Of a stretch of DNA of 64,000 bases, positions 30,834-39,667 are shown piece after piece. A model generated the notes under the pieces. The model was given only the letters and a program-made list of their open reading frames with translations, was not told the origin of the DNA and did not search any database. The translations under genes and the position numbers were made by a program. Origin of the DNA: Curvibacter gracilis ATCC BAA-807 (lineage in GTDB: Bacteria > Pseudomonadota > Gammaproteobacteria > Burkholderiales > Burkholderiaceae_C); contig NZ_JADZ01000018.1 of NCBI RefSeq assembly GCF_000518645.1, positions 1 to 64,000 of the forward strand, given 5' to 3'. Each line of letters opens with the position of its first letter. The stretch's first letter is position 1.

Positions 30834-31898
30834 ATGGCAAGCACTCAAAAGACGCGTCGCAAGACAGCCCTCTCAGCGGGGACCCCAGGCCACATCGAGC
30901 ACGACTACGGGGCCTTGCTGGCCGAGGTGAAGACACGCATCCAGTCGGCACAACACGCGGCCTTGCGCGCAGTCAACACCGAGTTGGTCGGCCTGTACTG
31001 GGACATCGGGCGTTCGATTGTGGCGCGGCAACAGGTTGCAGGGTGGGGCAAGGCCGTGGTGGCGCAACTGGCGAGCGATTTACAAACCGCATTCCCAAGG
31101 ACAAACGGCCTGTCGGCCTCCAACCTGTGGCGAATCAAGAGTTTCTTTGAGGCCTACAGCGCCCATGAAAAACTCGCACCACTGGTGCGAGAAATCAGCT
31201 GGAGCCAGAACCTACTCATCGTTGAGCGCTGCAAGGATCCTCAACAACGCGAGTTCTACCTGCGCATGACGCGCAAGTGGGGCTGGTCAAAGAACGTGCT
31301 GGCCCACCACATCGACAACCAGAGTTACGAAAAATCGCTGCTCGGGCAGACCAATTTTGAAAAGACACTGCCCCAGGCATTGCACGCCCAGGCCAGCCTC
31401 GCCATGAAGGATGAATACCTGTTCGACTTCCTGGACTTGGGCGAACAACACAACGAGCGCGCGCTGGAGCGCGCCCTCATGGCCCGCATCGAAGACTTTC
31501 TGCGGGCCATGGGCGGCATGTTCGCCTTCATGGGAAGCCAGTTCAGGCTGGAGGTCGACGGCCGTGAGTTCTTCATCGACCTGCTGCTCTTTCATCGACA
31601 CCTGCGCTCCCTGGTCGCCATCGAGCTGAAGATCGGGGAGTTTGAGCCAGAGTTTGTCGGCAAGATGCAGTTTTACCTGGCGGCACTCGATGCCCAGATA
31701 CGGCATCAGGACGAAAACCCGTCGATCGGCATCATCCTGTGCAAGGAAAAAAGGCGCACGGTTGTGGAATACGCCTTGCGCGATGCGCGCAAGCCGATTG
31801 GCGTGGCCACCTACGAGATCACCAAGACCTTGCCCAAGAATCTACGCGGCCAGTTGCCCTCGCCCGAAGCCATTGCACGCCTGCTGGACAACTTGTGA
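30834..31898 (+). CDS. DUF1016/YhcG-family PD-(D/E)XK nuclease-like protein
   Basis: A 354-residue protein of the YhcG (DUF1016) family. The N-terminal DUF1016_N region has VGLYWDIGRSIVARQ and FSASNLWRIKSFFEAY-like sequence (here GLSASNLWRIK), and the C-terminal nuclease domain has the catalytic pattern FFIDLLLFH...LVAIELK (Asp, then Glu-x-Lys). These proteins are often found near restriction systems or mobile elements; a defence role is suspected but not shown. ATG at 30834 is preferred because GGAAGG (30822-30827) is 6 bases upstream. No methylase, integrase or toxin gene accompanies it, and its codon use is less GC3-biased than its neighbours, hinting at transfer. Confidence 0.85.
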   Translation: MASTQKTRRKTALSAGTPGHIEHDYGALLAEVKTRIQSAQHAALRAVNTELVGLYWDIGRSIVARQQVAGWGKAVVAQLASDLQTAFPRTNGLSASNLWRIKSFFEAYSAHEKLAPLVREISWSQNLLIVERCKDPQQREFYLRMTRKWGWSKNVLAHHIDNQSYEKSLLGQTNFEKTLPQALHAQASLAMKDEYLFDFLDLGEQHNERALERALMARIEDFLRAMGGMFAFMGSQFRLEVDGREFFIDLLLFHRHLRSLVAIELKIGEFEPEFVGKMQFYLAALDAQIRHQDENPSIGIILCKEKRRTVVEYALRDARKPIGVATYEITKTLPKNLRGQLPSPEAIARLLDNL

Positions 31899-31906
31899 CT
31901 TCTTGA

Positions 31907-32788
31907 TCAGCCCTGGGCCTGCCGCCGCCGCGCCACCCGCTGCCGGTTGAGGATGCGCAGGCGCTCGGGCACGGCGGCCAGCAGGGCCTCGCCGGCATGG
32001 CGCAGGCGACGGCCCAGGGGCCAGGCCGGGTCGGCCAGCACCACCGGGGCGGTAAGTTCGCTGTAATGCCGGCGCCCAGACAGCTGCATGTGCGAGGTCT
32101 CGCGCGCCAGCGTGGTGTAGCGCAGGCCCACCTCTTGCGCCACGATGCAGCGGTGCGGATGCTGCGCCAAGACCGGGGCCAGGGCCTGGGTGTAGGCGAT
32201 GGGGCCGGTCACACGCAGCACGCCCATCTTGCCCACGCCCTCGCGCAGCGGCGAGTACTGCTCGATGCGCTGCAGCACCTGGTGCAGCACGGCGGCCAGC
32301 AAGGGGTGGCGAGGCGCCGCAGCCAGAAACCACTGGATGTACTCGCCGCCCACGGTGTGGGCCAGCTCAGGGTGCACGGTGTCGCCCCCATCGCCCACCA
32401 GGTAGACGTCATCGGGCCGCAGCAGCGCGTCCAGCGACCCTTGCAGGCCGCTTTTCTGGTCGAAATACACGCCGCCCATCACATACAGCGCGAAGTAGCG
32501 GAACAGGTCGGCCCGCGCCGGGCCATAGGCCGGGTTGAGCCGCTGGTAGGCCGCCTGCAGCCGGGGCGTACTCCAGGCCTGGATGAACTCGGCCTGGCGC
32601 CGGTCGTCCATGATGTGCTGCTCCCAGCCCGGGTTTTGCGCCTGCAGCTGCTGCAGGTTGCGCTGGATCGACTCCGGCAGCTGCCCGGCGTCGGGCACGC
32701 AGTGGAAGATCTTGCGGCTGATCCGCCCCGGCGTGTCGGGCCGGGGGGCGTGGGTCAGGTCGTCGGAGTCCGGGTGGGGGCGGGTCAT
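31907..32788 (-). CDS. OCH1/GT32-like glycosyltransferase with sugar-binding DxD-region
   Basis: A 293-residue cytoplasmic protein with the nucleotide-sugar-binding fold of the GT32/capsular sugar transferase family: KIFHCVPDAGQLPESIQ at the start, QNPGWEQHIMDD, ARADLFRYFALYVMGGVYFD, and a later conserved GPIAYTQAL. The DxD-position reads FDQKS, so the second Asp is Lys. Such enzymes add hexoses to surface polysaccharide, but the acceptor is unknown. ATG at 32788 is the first that precedes the domain. It converges with the nuclease gene (8-base gap) and is downstream of the aldehyde dehydrogenase on the same strand (47-base gap), but with no functional link. Confidence 0.75.
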   Translation of the reverse strand: MTRPHPDSDDLTHAPRPDTPGRISRKIFHCVPDAGQLPESIQRNLQQLQAQNPGWEQHIMDDRRQAEFIQAWSTPRLQAAYQRLNPAYGPARADLFRYFALYVMGGVYFDQKSGLQGSLDALLRPDDVYLVGDGGDTVHPELAHTVGGEYIQWFLAAAPRHPLLAAVLHQVLQRIEQYSPLREGVGKMGVLRVTGPIAYTQALAPVLAQHPHRCIVAQEVGLRYTTLARETSHMQLSGRRHYSELTAPVVLADPAWPLGRRLRHAGEALLAAVPERLRILNRQRVARRRQAQG

Positions 32789-32835
32789 AGCGCCGTGATT
32801 CTGGCAGCTTTCGGCCCCACCCCGATCCAGTGTGC

Positions 32836-34275
32836 TCAGGCGTTCATCACCGCCACCGAGCGGGTGTTGAGGTAGGCCTCCATGGCCTCCGGGCCGCCTT
32901 CCGAGCCGTAGCCCGAGTCCTTGATGCCGCCGAAGGGCATTTCGGCCGAGGGCATGGCCGGCATGTTGACCCACAGCATGCCCACCTCCACCTTGCGCGA
33001 CAGCAGGTCGGCGTTCTTGAGCGAGCGCGTGAAGGCATAACCTGCCAGGCCGTAAGGCAGGCGGTTGGCTTCGGCGATCGCGTCTTCCAGGGTGTTGAAG
33101 CTGCGGATGGCGGCCATGGGGCCGAAGGGCTCGTCATTGAACACCTTGGCGTTCAGCGGCACGTCGGTCAGGATGGTGGGCTGCCAGAAGTTGCCAGCCT
33201 CGCCGATGCGGGCGCCGCCATAGGCCACGGTGGCGCCTTGCTGCACGGCGTCCTGGGTGAACTCGGCCATGGCGGTCACGCGGCGCGGGTTGGCCAGCGG
33301 GCCCATCTGCACGCCTTCGTCACGGCCGTTGCCCACCTTGAGCGACTGGGCGTGCGCCACCAGGGCGGCGGCAAAATCTTTGGTGATGCTTTCATGCACC
33401 AGGAAACGGGTGGGCGAGATGCAGACCTGGCCCGCGTTGCGGAACTTGGCCGCACCGGCCGACTTGACCGCCAGGGCGATGTCGGCGTCTTCGGCCACGA
33501 TCACCGGGGCGTGCCCGCCCAGCTCCATGGTGACGCGCTTCATGTGCTGGCCGGCCAGCGCGGCCAGTTGCTTGCCCACCGGGGTGGAGCCGGTGAAGGT
33601 GATCTTGCGGATCACCGGGTGGGCGATCAGGTAGCTGGAGATCTCGGCCGGGTTGCCATAGACCAGGCCCAGCACGCCCGGGGGCAGGCCGGCGTCGGCA
33701 AAGGCGCGGATCAACTGGGCTGGTGCGGCCGGGGTTTCCTCGGGCGCCTTGACGATCATCGAGCAACCGGTGGCCAGGGCCGCCGCCAGCTTGCGCACCA
33801 CCTGGTTGATGGGGAAGTTCCAGGGCGTGAAGGCCGCCACCGGGCCCACCGGGTCTTTCAGCACCATCTGGCGGATGGCCAGGTTGCCACGCGAGGGCAC
33901 GATGCGGCCATACACGCGCAGGCCTTCATCGGCAAACCACTCGATGATGTCGGCGGCAGCCAGGGCCTCGACCTTGGCCTCGGGCAGGGGCTTGCCCTGT
34001 TCCTGGGTCAGCAGCACGGCGATGTCGCCGGCGCGCTCGCGCATCAGGGCGGCGGCGCGGCGCATGACCTTGTTGCGCTCGATGGCGGGGGTGTCACGCC
34101 AGAGGGCAAAGCCGTCCTGGGCGGCCAGCAGGGCCTGGTCCAGATCGACCCGGCTGGCGTGCGCCACGCGGCCGATTTCCTGGCCGGTGGCCGGGTTGAA
34201 GACGGCCAGGGTCTTGCCATCAGCGGCGTCCAGCCATTGGCCACGGATGAAGAGTTGGGTGTTGGGGTAGGTCAT
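32836..34275 (-). CDS. gabD: NAD(P)-dependent succinate-semialdehyde dehydrogenase-type aldehyde dehydrogenase
   Basis: A 479-residue aldehyde dehydrogenase. The catalytic Cys is in GQVCISPTR and the general base Glu in MELGGHAP; the coenzyme-binding [11 protein letters not shown] and [14 protein letters not shown] are present. Overall it resembles the succinate-semialdehyde dehydrogenase subfamily (GabD/SSADH), which oxidises succinic semialdehyde to succinate. Related subfamilies (glutarate or NAD-dependent aldehyde oxidation) cannot be excluded. ATG at 34275 begins at [10 protein letters not shown]. It has its own long spacer upstream, containing a perfect dyad. Confidence 0.82.
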   Translation of the reverse strand: MTYPNTQLFIRGQWLDAADGKTLAVFNPATGQEIGRVAHASRVDLDQALLAAQDGFALWRDTPAIERNKVMRRAAALMRERAGDIAVLLTQEQGKPLPEAKVEALAAADIIEWFADEGLRVYGRIVPSRGNLAIRQMVLKDPVGPVAAFTPWNFPINQVVRKLAAALATGCSMIVKAPEETPAAPAQLIRAFADAGLPPGVLGLVYGNPAEISSYLIAHPVIRKITFTGSTPVGKQLAALAGQHMKRVTMELGGHAPVIVAEDADIALAVKSAGAAKFRNAGQVCISPTRFLVHESITKDFAAALVAHAQSLKVGNGRDEGVQMGPLANPRRVTAMAEFTQDAVQQGATVAYGGARIGEAGNFWQPTILTDVPLNAKVFNDEPFGPMAAIRSFNTLEDAIAEANRLPYGLAGYAFTRSLKNADLLSRKVEVGMLWVNMPAMPSAEMPFGGIKDSGYGSEGGPEAMEAYLNTRSVAVMNA

Positions 34276-34475
34276 GTGCGGCTCGGGGTCATGAGGGTTC
34301 ACAGAAAACAGGAAGCCGGCCGCCCAGGCAGCAGCAAGGCCGGCACCAGGGCCGCCCGCCCACCCGGCAAGGGGTGCGCGCTTCTTGCAAGCTGCTGAGT
34401 ATGCCGGCTTGCCGGCTTTTCTGCAGGACGCGGCCAACAGCCCGGCGTGGGGCTGCGCCAGGTCAAGCATTTGCG

Positions 34476-34494
34476 CCCTATTTCGGACATAGGG
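34476..34494. promoter_or_regulatory. CCCTAT-N7-ATAGGG dyad, candidate operator
   Basis: A perfect 6+6 inverted repeat with a 7-base spacer, between the divergent aldehyde dehydrogenase and cupin genes. Shape and spacing suit a dimeric repressor. The 285-base spacer (34276-34560) otherwise shows nothing, apart from AGGAG just before the cupin start. Confidence 0.4.
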
Positions 34495-34560
34495 TCATTC
34501 AATAAGACGAACGGTTGTGGCACCCGATAATTTCACCCACCCCACCGACCAGGAGCCCGC

Positions 34561-34833
34561 ATGCCCGAGACCTTTGAACACTTTCGCGACCAGGCCCTGG
34601 CCGAGGGCGCGGTCGAGGTGCTGGAGCGCCGCTGGGAACCCCTGCAGGTGGTGCCCCTGCACACCCACCCCTTTGAAGCCAGGGCACTGGTGACCGAAGG
34701 CGAGATGTGGTTGACGGTGGACGGCCAGACCCGCCATCTGCGGGCGGGTGACCGGTTTGAACTGGCGCCGAACGTGCCGCACGACGAGCGCTATGGCGCG
34801 CAGGGCGCGGTGTACTGGGTGGCGCGGCGCTGA
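34561..34833 (+). CDS. Small single-domain cupin protein
   Basis: A 90-residue cupin. Motif 1 is HTHPFEARALVTEGEMWLTVDG (metal ligands His, His, Glu) and motif 2 is RAGDRFELAPNVPHDERYG (ligand His). The compact barrel could bind a metal and a small ligand, or act as an isomerase/dioxygenase accessory; no function can be assigned. AGGAGC precedes the ATG by 5 bases. It lies before the long hox promoter region, transcribed in the same direction. Confidence 0.78.
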   Translation: MPETFEHFRDQALAEGAVEVLERRWEPLQVVPLHTHPFEARALVTEGEMWLTVDGQTRHLRAGDRFELAPNVPHDERYGAQGAVYWVARR

Positions 34834-35003
34834 ATCGCGCGCCCAGCCACACCGACGCGCAGGCCGCCATCGCACCCCATGCCCGGGTTGGCAGCCAGGG
34901 GGCTGCGCGCCAGGTGCCGACTCCAGCCGCCAGGCCCGGCTCCAGGGCACAGCACAGGCCCGCAAAGGTGAGGCGGGGTGCCTCATGGCGCCTGAAAAGT
35001 CAC

Positions 35004-35014
35004 CACTGCCAGTG
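35004..35014. promoter_or_regulatory. CACTG-C-CAGTG palindrome, candidate HoxA upstream activation site
   Basis: A perfect 5+5 dyad about 160 bases upstream of the sigma-54 -24 element, a normal enhancer distance for NtrC-type activators. The assignment to HoxA is positional inference. The rest of the 450-base spacer (34834-35283) has no gene. Confidence 0.35.
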
Positions 35015-35116
35015 ATCAACCACCTTCCGATTTGCCATCACCCCCGGAAGACAACCATCCACCTCGCCACCAGCCGATTTCAAAAGAGAAAATTCAGGCG
35101 CTGATTTTTCTTTGAA

Positions 35117-35129
35117 TATCAAACACTTG
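35117..35129 (+). promoter_or_regulatory. IHF-binding site
   Basis: TATCAAACACTTG matches the IHF consensus WATCAANNNNTTR at every defined base. It lies 40 bases upstream of the -24 element, inside an AT-rich stretch, between the candidate enhancer and the promoter. IHF bends DNA so that a bound activator can touch sigma-54 polymerase, as described for other hydrogenase promoters. Confidence 0.75.
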
Positions 35130-35168
35130 CAGAAGCATCCTAGGGAAATCCCGTAAGACCCAGCGGTC

Positions 35169-35183
35169 TGGCGCGTGATTTGC
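35169..35183 (+). promoter_or_regulatory. sigma-54 promoter of the hydrogenase operon
   Basis: TGGCGCGTGATTTGC fits the -24/-12 consensus, with the invariant GG (35170-35171) and GC (35182-35183) exactly ten bases apart. Transcription would start near 35195, leaving an ~89-base leader before hoxK with a strong AGGAGA site (35269-35274). The operon's own activator gene hoxA is of the sigma-54-interacting type. Confidence 0.85.
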
Positions 35184-35283
35184 GCTGTATCAACACCTGC
35201 CACTTCTTTGCACAGGTGCTTGCCTGCAGGACCACCGGCAAAACCGGTCGGGTCCCCCCAAACAGCCTAGGAGACTCTCCCCC

Positions 35284-36360
35284 ATGGAAACCTTTTACGA
35301 GGTCATGCGCCGCCAGGGCATCTCGCGCCGCAGCTTTCTGAAGTACTGCTCCCTCACCGCCACCTCGCTCGGCCTGGGCCCGGCCTTCGTGCCCCAGATT
35401 GCCCATGCCATGGAGACCAAACCCCGCACGCCCGTGCTGTGGCTGCACGGCCTGGAATGCACCTGCTGCTCCGAGAGCTTCATCCGCTCGGCCCACCCGT
35501 TGGCCAAGGATGTGGTGCTGTCGATGATCTCGCTGGACTACGACGACACCCTGATGGCCGCCGCCGGCCACCAGGCCGAGGCCATCCTCGAAGAGATCAT
35601 GACCAAATACAAGGGCAACTACATCCTGGCCGTGGAAGGCAACCCGCCGCTGAACCAGGATGGCATGAGTTGCATCATCGGCGGCAAGCCCTTCATCGAA
35701 CAACTCAAGCACGTGGCCAAGGACGCCAAGGCCGTGATCAGCTGGGGTTCCTGCGCCTCCTGGGGCTGCGTGCAGGCGGCCAAGCCCAACCCGACCCAGG
35801 CCACCCCGGTGCACAAGGTGATCTTCGACAAGCCCATCATCAAGGTGCCGGGCTGCCCGCCGATCGCCGAGGTGATGACGGGGGTGATCACCTACATGCT
35901 GACCTTCGACCGCATTCCCGAACTGGACCGCCAGGGCCGCCCGAAGATGTTCTACAGCCAGCGCATCCACGACAAGTGCTACCGCCGGCCCCACTTCGAT
36001 GCCGGCCAGTTTGTCGAGCACTTCGACGACGAGTCCGCCCGCAAGGGGTATTGCCTCTACAAGGTGGGTTGCAAGGGCCCCACCACCTACAACGCCTGCT
36101 CCACCGTGCAATGGAACGGGGGCACCAGCTTCCCGATCAAGGCCGGCCACGGCTGCATCGGCTGCAGCGAAGACGGCTTCTGGGACAAGGGCTCGTTCTA
36201 TGAGCGCCTGAGCAACATCCCGCAGTTCGGCATCGAGGCCAACGCGGACCGCATCGGCGCCACCGCCGCCGGCGCCGTGGGGGCCGCCGTGGCCGCCCAC
36301 GCGGCCGTCTCGGCCATCAAGCGCGCCACCCAGAAGCAAGACACCAGCCCAACCGCCTGA
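35284..36360 (+). CDS. hoxK: Membrane-bound [NiFe]-hydrogenase small subunit (oxygen-tolerant type)
   Basis: A 358-residue precursor carrying the Fe-S relay of the uptake hydrogenase, which passes electrons from H2 to a cytochrome b. A Tat signal (SRRSFLK, residues 14-20) is cleaved after AHA at about residue 42. In mature numbering the cysteines fall at 17, 19, 20 (ECTCCSE), 115 and 120 (SCASWGC) and 149 (PGCPP): all six that hold the special [4Fe-3S] proximal cluster of oxygen-tolerant group 1d enzymes, identical in position to Ralstonia HoxK. A C-terminal hydrophobic/alanine-rich helix (about 325-350) anchors it. First gene of the operon, behind a sigma-54 promoter. Confidence 0.97.
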   Translation: METFYEVMRRQGISRRSFLKYCSLTATSLGLGPAFVPQIAHAMETKPRTPVLWLHGLECTCCSESFIRSAHPLAKDVVLSMISLDYDDTLMAAAGHQAEAILEEIMTKYKGNYILAVEGNPPLNQDGMSCIIGGKPFIEQLKHVAKDAKAVISWGSCASWGCVQAAKPNPTQATPVHKVIFDKPIIKVPGCPPIAEVMTGVITYMLTFDRIPELDRQGRPKMFYSQRIHDKCYRRPHFDAGQFVEHFDDESARKGYCLYKVGCKGPTTYNACSTVQWNGGTSFPIKAGHGCIGCSEDGFWDKGSFYERLSNIPQFGIEANADRIGATAAGAVGAAVAAHAAVSAIKRATQKQDTSPTA

Positions 36361-36387
36361 CACCAGGCCAGAACAGGAAGACAAGAC

Positions 36388-38244
36388 ATGGGTGCTTACG
36401 AAACTCAAGGCTTCAAGATGGACAACTCGGGCCGCCGCATCGTGGTCGACCCGGTGACCCGCATCGAAGGCCACATGCGCTGCGAAGTCAACGTCGACAG
36501 CAACAACGTGATCCGCAACGCCGTGTCCACCGGCACCATGTGGCGTGGCCTGGAGGTGATCCTCAAGGGCCGCGACCCACGCGATGCGTGGGCCTTCGTG
36601 GAACGCATCTGCGGCGTGTGCACCGGCTGCCACGCCCTGACCTCGGTGCGTGCGGTGGAAGACGCGCTGGGCATCGTCATCCCCAAGAACGCCTACCTGA
36701 TCCGCGAGATCATGGCCAAGACCCTGCAGGTGCATGACCACGCCGTGCACTTCTACCACCTGCATGCGCTCGACTGGGTGGACGTGGTCTCGGCCCTCAA
36801 GGCCGACCCCAAGAAGACCTCGGAGCTCCAGCAACTGGTCTCGCCGTCGCACCCGCTGTCTTCGGCCGGTTACTTCCGCGACATCCAGAACCGACTGAAG
36901 AAGTTCGTCGAAAGCGGCCAGCTCGGCCCCTTCATGAATGGCTACTGGGGCTCCAAGGCCTATGTGCTGCCGCCCGAGGCCAATCTGATGGCCGTCACCC
37001 ACTACCTGGAAGCGCTGGACCTGCAAAAGGAATGGGTCAAGGTCCACACCATCTTCGGTGGCAAGAACCCGCACCCCAACTACCTGGTCGGCGGCGTGCC
37101 CTGCGCCATCAACCTCGACCACGACGGCGCGGCCGGTGCCCCGATCAACATGGAGCGCCTGAACTTCGTCGAGGCCCGCATCCAGGAGATGATCGACTTC
37201 AACAACAAGGTCTACATCCCTGACGTGCTGGCCATCGGCACGCTGTACAAGCAGGCCGGCTGGCTGCACGGCGGCGGGCTGGCCGCCACCAATGTGATGG
37301 ACTACGGCACCTATGAAAAGGTCATGGGCGACGCCCGCACCCGCCAGTTGCCCGGGGGCGCCATCCTCAACGGCAACTGGGACGAACTGCACGAGGTGGA
37401 CCCGCGCGACCCCGAGCAGGTGCAGGAGTTCGTGCCCCACAGCTGGTACCAGTACGCCGACGAGACCAAGGGCCTGCACCCCTGGGACGGCGTGACCGAA
37501 CCCAACTACGTCCTGGGCGACAAGACCAAGGGCACGCGCACCCACATCCAGGAAATCGACGAAAGCGCCAAGTACTCGTGGATCAAGTCGCCCCGCTGGC
37601 GCGGCCATGCCGTCGAAGTCGGCCCGCTGTCGCGCTACATCCTGGCCTACGCCCACGCCAAGAAAGGCCACGCCCATTGCCAGCGCGTGAAGGAGCAGGT
37701 GGACTTCTCGGCCAGCATGATCAACAGCGGCATCCCCAAGGCCCTGGGTCTGCCCGAAACCCAGTACAGCCTCAAGCAGTTGCTGCCCACCACCATCGGC
37801 CGCACGCTGGCGCGCGCCCTCGAGTCGCAGTACTGCGGCGAGATGATGTACGACGACTTCAAGGAACTGGTGGCCAACATCAAGGCGGGTGACACCAGCA
37901 CGGCCAACGTCGAGAAATGGGACCCTGCCACCTGGCCCGCCGAGGCCAAGGGCGTGGGCACCGTGGCGGCACCGCGGGGGGCTCTGGGCCATTGGATCCG
38001 CATCAAGAACGGCCGCATCGAGAACTACCAGTGCGTGGTGCCCACCACCTGGAACGGCAGCCCGCGCGACAACAAGGGGCAGATCGGCGCCTTCGAGGCC
38101 AGCCTGCTGAACACCCCCATGGTCAACCCGGAGCAGCCGGTGGAGATCCTGCGCACCCTGCACTCCTTCGACCCCTGCCTGGCCTGCTCCACCCACGTGA
38201 TGAGCCCGGACGGCGCTGAACTGACCAGCGTCAAGGTGCGCTGA
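36388..38244 (+). CDS. hoxG: Membrane-bound [NiFe]-hydrogenase large subunit
   Basis: A 618-residue subunit holding the Ni-Fe(CN)2CO active site that splits H2. Ligands are C75 and C78 in [10 protein letters not shown] (His82 follows) and C597 and C600 in DPCLACSTH. The last 15 residues after His603 form the C-terminal extension removed by the protease HoxM once nickel is in place. Length and all ligand positions equal those of Ralstonia HoxG. It has no signal of its own and is exported by Tat as a passenger of HoxK. It starts 27 bases after hoxK. Confidence 0.97.
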   Translation: MGAYETQGFKMDNSGRRIVVDPVTRIEGHMRCEVNVDSNNVIRNAVSTGTMWRGLEVILKGRDPRDAWAFVERICGVCTGCHALTSVRAVEDALGIVIPKNAYLIREIMAKTLQVHDHAVHFYHLHALDWVDVVSALKADPKKTSELQQLVSPSHPLSSAGYFRDIQNRLKKFVESGQLGPFMNGYWGSKAYVLPPEANLMAVTHYLEALDLQKEWVKVHTIFGGKNPHPNYLVGGVPCAINLDHDGAAGAPINMERLNFVEARIQEMIDFNNKVYIPDVLAIGTLYKQAGWLHGGGLAATNVMDYGTYEKVMGDARTRQLPGGAILNGNWDELHEVDPRDPEQVQEFVPHSWYQYADETKGLHPWDGVTEPNYVLGDKTKGTRTHIQEIDESAKYSWIKSPRWRGHAVEVGPLSRYILAYAHAKKGHAHCQRVKEQVDFSASMINSGIPKALGLPETQYSLKQLLPTTIGRTLARALESQYCGEMMYDDFKELVANIKAGDTSTANVEKWDPATWPAEAKGVGTVAAPRGALGHWIRIKNGRIENYQCVVPTTWNGSPRDNKGQIGAFEASLLNTPMVNPEQPVEILRTLHSFDPCLACSTHVMSPDGAELTSVKVR

Positions 38245-38290
38245 ACACCCCGCCCGGCAACGACGACCAACGACCTCCGGAGACAACGCA

Positions 38291-38875
38291 ATGAAGACAC
38301 TGATGCGCCCCCTCATTCCCGGCCTGGCCCTGCTGGCGGCCGGCGCCGCCCAGGCCCACCCCGGCCATGGCGTGCAAGACCTGGCCCAGGGGCTGGCCCA
38401 CCCCTTCCTGGGCCTGGACCACCTGCTGGCCATGCTGGCGGTGGGCGTCTGGTCCGCCGTGGCCCTGCCGGCCGGCCAGCGCCTGCTGGGGCCGGCCGTG
38501 TTCCTGCTGAGCCTGCTGGCAGGCGCGATGCTGGCCCTGGTGAACCCGGTCCTGCCCGGGCTGGAGGTCGCCATCGCGGCCAGCGTGGTGCTGATGGGCG
38601 CGCTGCTGCTGTGGGGCCAGCGCACCGGCGTGCGGCTCGGGCTGGCCGCCGTGGCCGGTGCCGGCCTGCTGCACGGCCTGGCCCATGGCGCGGAAGCCGG
38701 CGCGGGCGGGCTGTGGATGGGCTACGCCTTGGGCTTTGTGCTGAGCTCCACCCTGCTGCATGGCCTGGGCCTGCTGACCGGCCAGGCGCTGACACGGGTG
38801 CCGAGCTGGGTGCGCCAGGGCCTGGCCACGCTGCTGGCCGGCAGTGGCGGCCTGATGCTGCTCGGCCGCCTCTGA
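38291..38875 (+). CDS. hupE: HupE/UreJ-family nickel-transport-type membrane protein
   Basis: A 194-residue membrane protein with a cleavable signal (to about residue 22, AAQA), then HPGHG and about six hydrophobic helices. The motif HPFLGLDHLLAMLAVG is the HupE/UreJ signature, and LLHGLAHGAEAG later contains the second conserved His pair. HupE proteins mediate nickel uptake for hydrogenase or urease. In Ralstonia the cluster has hoxN (a different nickel permease) at the far end and no hupE here; this strain instead has hupE between hoxG and hoxZ. A hairpin straddles its stop codon. Confidence 0.88.
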   Translation: MKTLMRPLIPGLALLAAGAAQAHPGHGVQDLAQGLAHPFLGLDHLLAMLAVGVWSAVALPAGQRLLGPAVFLLSLLAGAMLALVNPVLPGLEVAIAASVVLMGALLLWGQRTGVRLGLAAVAGAGLLHGLAHGAEAGAGGLWMGYALGFVLSSTLLHGLGLLTGQALTRVPSWVRQGLATLLAGSGGLMLLGRL

Positions 38876-38882
38876 GGCGGCC
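38864..38882 (+). other. GC-rich hairpin across the hupE stop codon
   Basis: GGCCGCCT and AGGCGGCC form a perfect 8-base stem with a 3-base loop. The stop codon TGA lies in the loop/3' arm. There is no U-tract (C-rich run follows), so it is not a standard terminator; an RNA-processing or stability element that raises hoxKG-hupE over the later genes is possible. Confidence 0.5.
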
Positions 38883-38913
38883 TCCCCCCTCACTTTGATG
38901 AACGGGTACCACC

Positions 38914-39663
38914 ATGTCATCCCCATCTGCCAACGAGGTTCCGCTGACGCCCGTCTCGGCCAGCGAAAGCCCAGCCGACGCGCTGCAGGTCGCCCAGGCC
39001 CGTGCGCTCAAATCGGTCTATGTCTACGAGGCCCCGGTGCGTGCCTGGCACTGGGTCAACGCCCTGGCCATCACGGTGCTGGCCATCACCGGCTACCTCA
39101 TCGGTTCGCCACTGCCCACGGTCAGCGGCGAGGCCAGTGAGCACTTCATCATGGGCTACATCCGCTTCGCCCATTTCAGCGCCGGCTATGTGCTGGCCAT
39201 CGGCCTGCTGGGTCGGGTGTACTGGGCCCTGGTGGGCAACCACCATGCGCGGGAGCTGTTCTGGGTGCCCATCTTCCAGAAAGCCTACTGGCGCGAGATC
39301 GGCGTGCTGCTGCGCTGGTATGGCTTTCTCAATGACCGACCGGGCAAGTACGTGGGGCACAACCCGCTGGCCCGCTTCGCGATGGTCTTCGTGTTTCTGC
39401 TCACCACCGTGTTCATGATCGTGACCGGCTTCGCGCTGTATGCCGAAGGGGCGCAACGCGGCTCCTGGGCCGACAAGCTGTTCGGCTGGGTGATTCCCCT
39501 GTTCGGGCAATCGCAGGACGTGCACACCTGGCACCACCTGGGCCTTTGGGTGCTGGTGGTATTCGTGATCATCCACGTCTACGCCGCGATCCGCGAAGAC
39601 ATCATGGGCCGCTCCAGCGTGGTCAGCACCATGATCTCGGGCCACCGCACCTTCAAGGACTGA
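38914..39663 (+). CDS. hoxZ: HoxZ, b-type cytochrome membrane anchor of the hydrogenase
   Basis: A 249-residue di-heme cytochrome b of the HyaC/HupC family with four membrane helices (about 48-70, 85-110, 155-180, 195-220). It anchors HoxKG to the periplasmic side of the membrane and passes electrons to quinone. Heme-ligand histidines are visible in WHWVNALAITVLAITG, IRFAHFSAGYVL and the HTWHHLG region near residue 205. A 30-residue N-terminal extension before VYVYEAP is longer than in E. coli HyaC. Confidence 0.93.
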   Translation: MSSPSANEVPLTPVSASESPADALQVAQARALKSVYVYEAPVRAWHWVNALAITVLAITGYLIGSPLPTVSGEASEHFIMGYIRFAHFSAGYVLAIGLLGRVYWALVGNHHARELFWVPIFQKAYWREIGVLLRWYGFLNDRPGKYVGHNPLARFAMVFVFLLTTVFMIVTGFALYAEGAQRGSWADKLFGWVIPLFGQSQDVHTWHHLGLWVLVVFVIIHVYAAIREDIMGRSSVVSTMISGHRTFKD

Positions 39664-39667
39664 GGCC

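Noticed and set aside
35140-38625. A very long open frame on the minus strand (about 1160 codons) opposite hoxK and hoxG.
   Set aside because: It mirrors the GC3-rich coding of hoxK/hoxG; its protein is rich in Val, Ala, His, Gly without any domain, and has no ribosome site.
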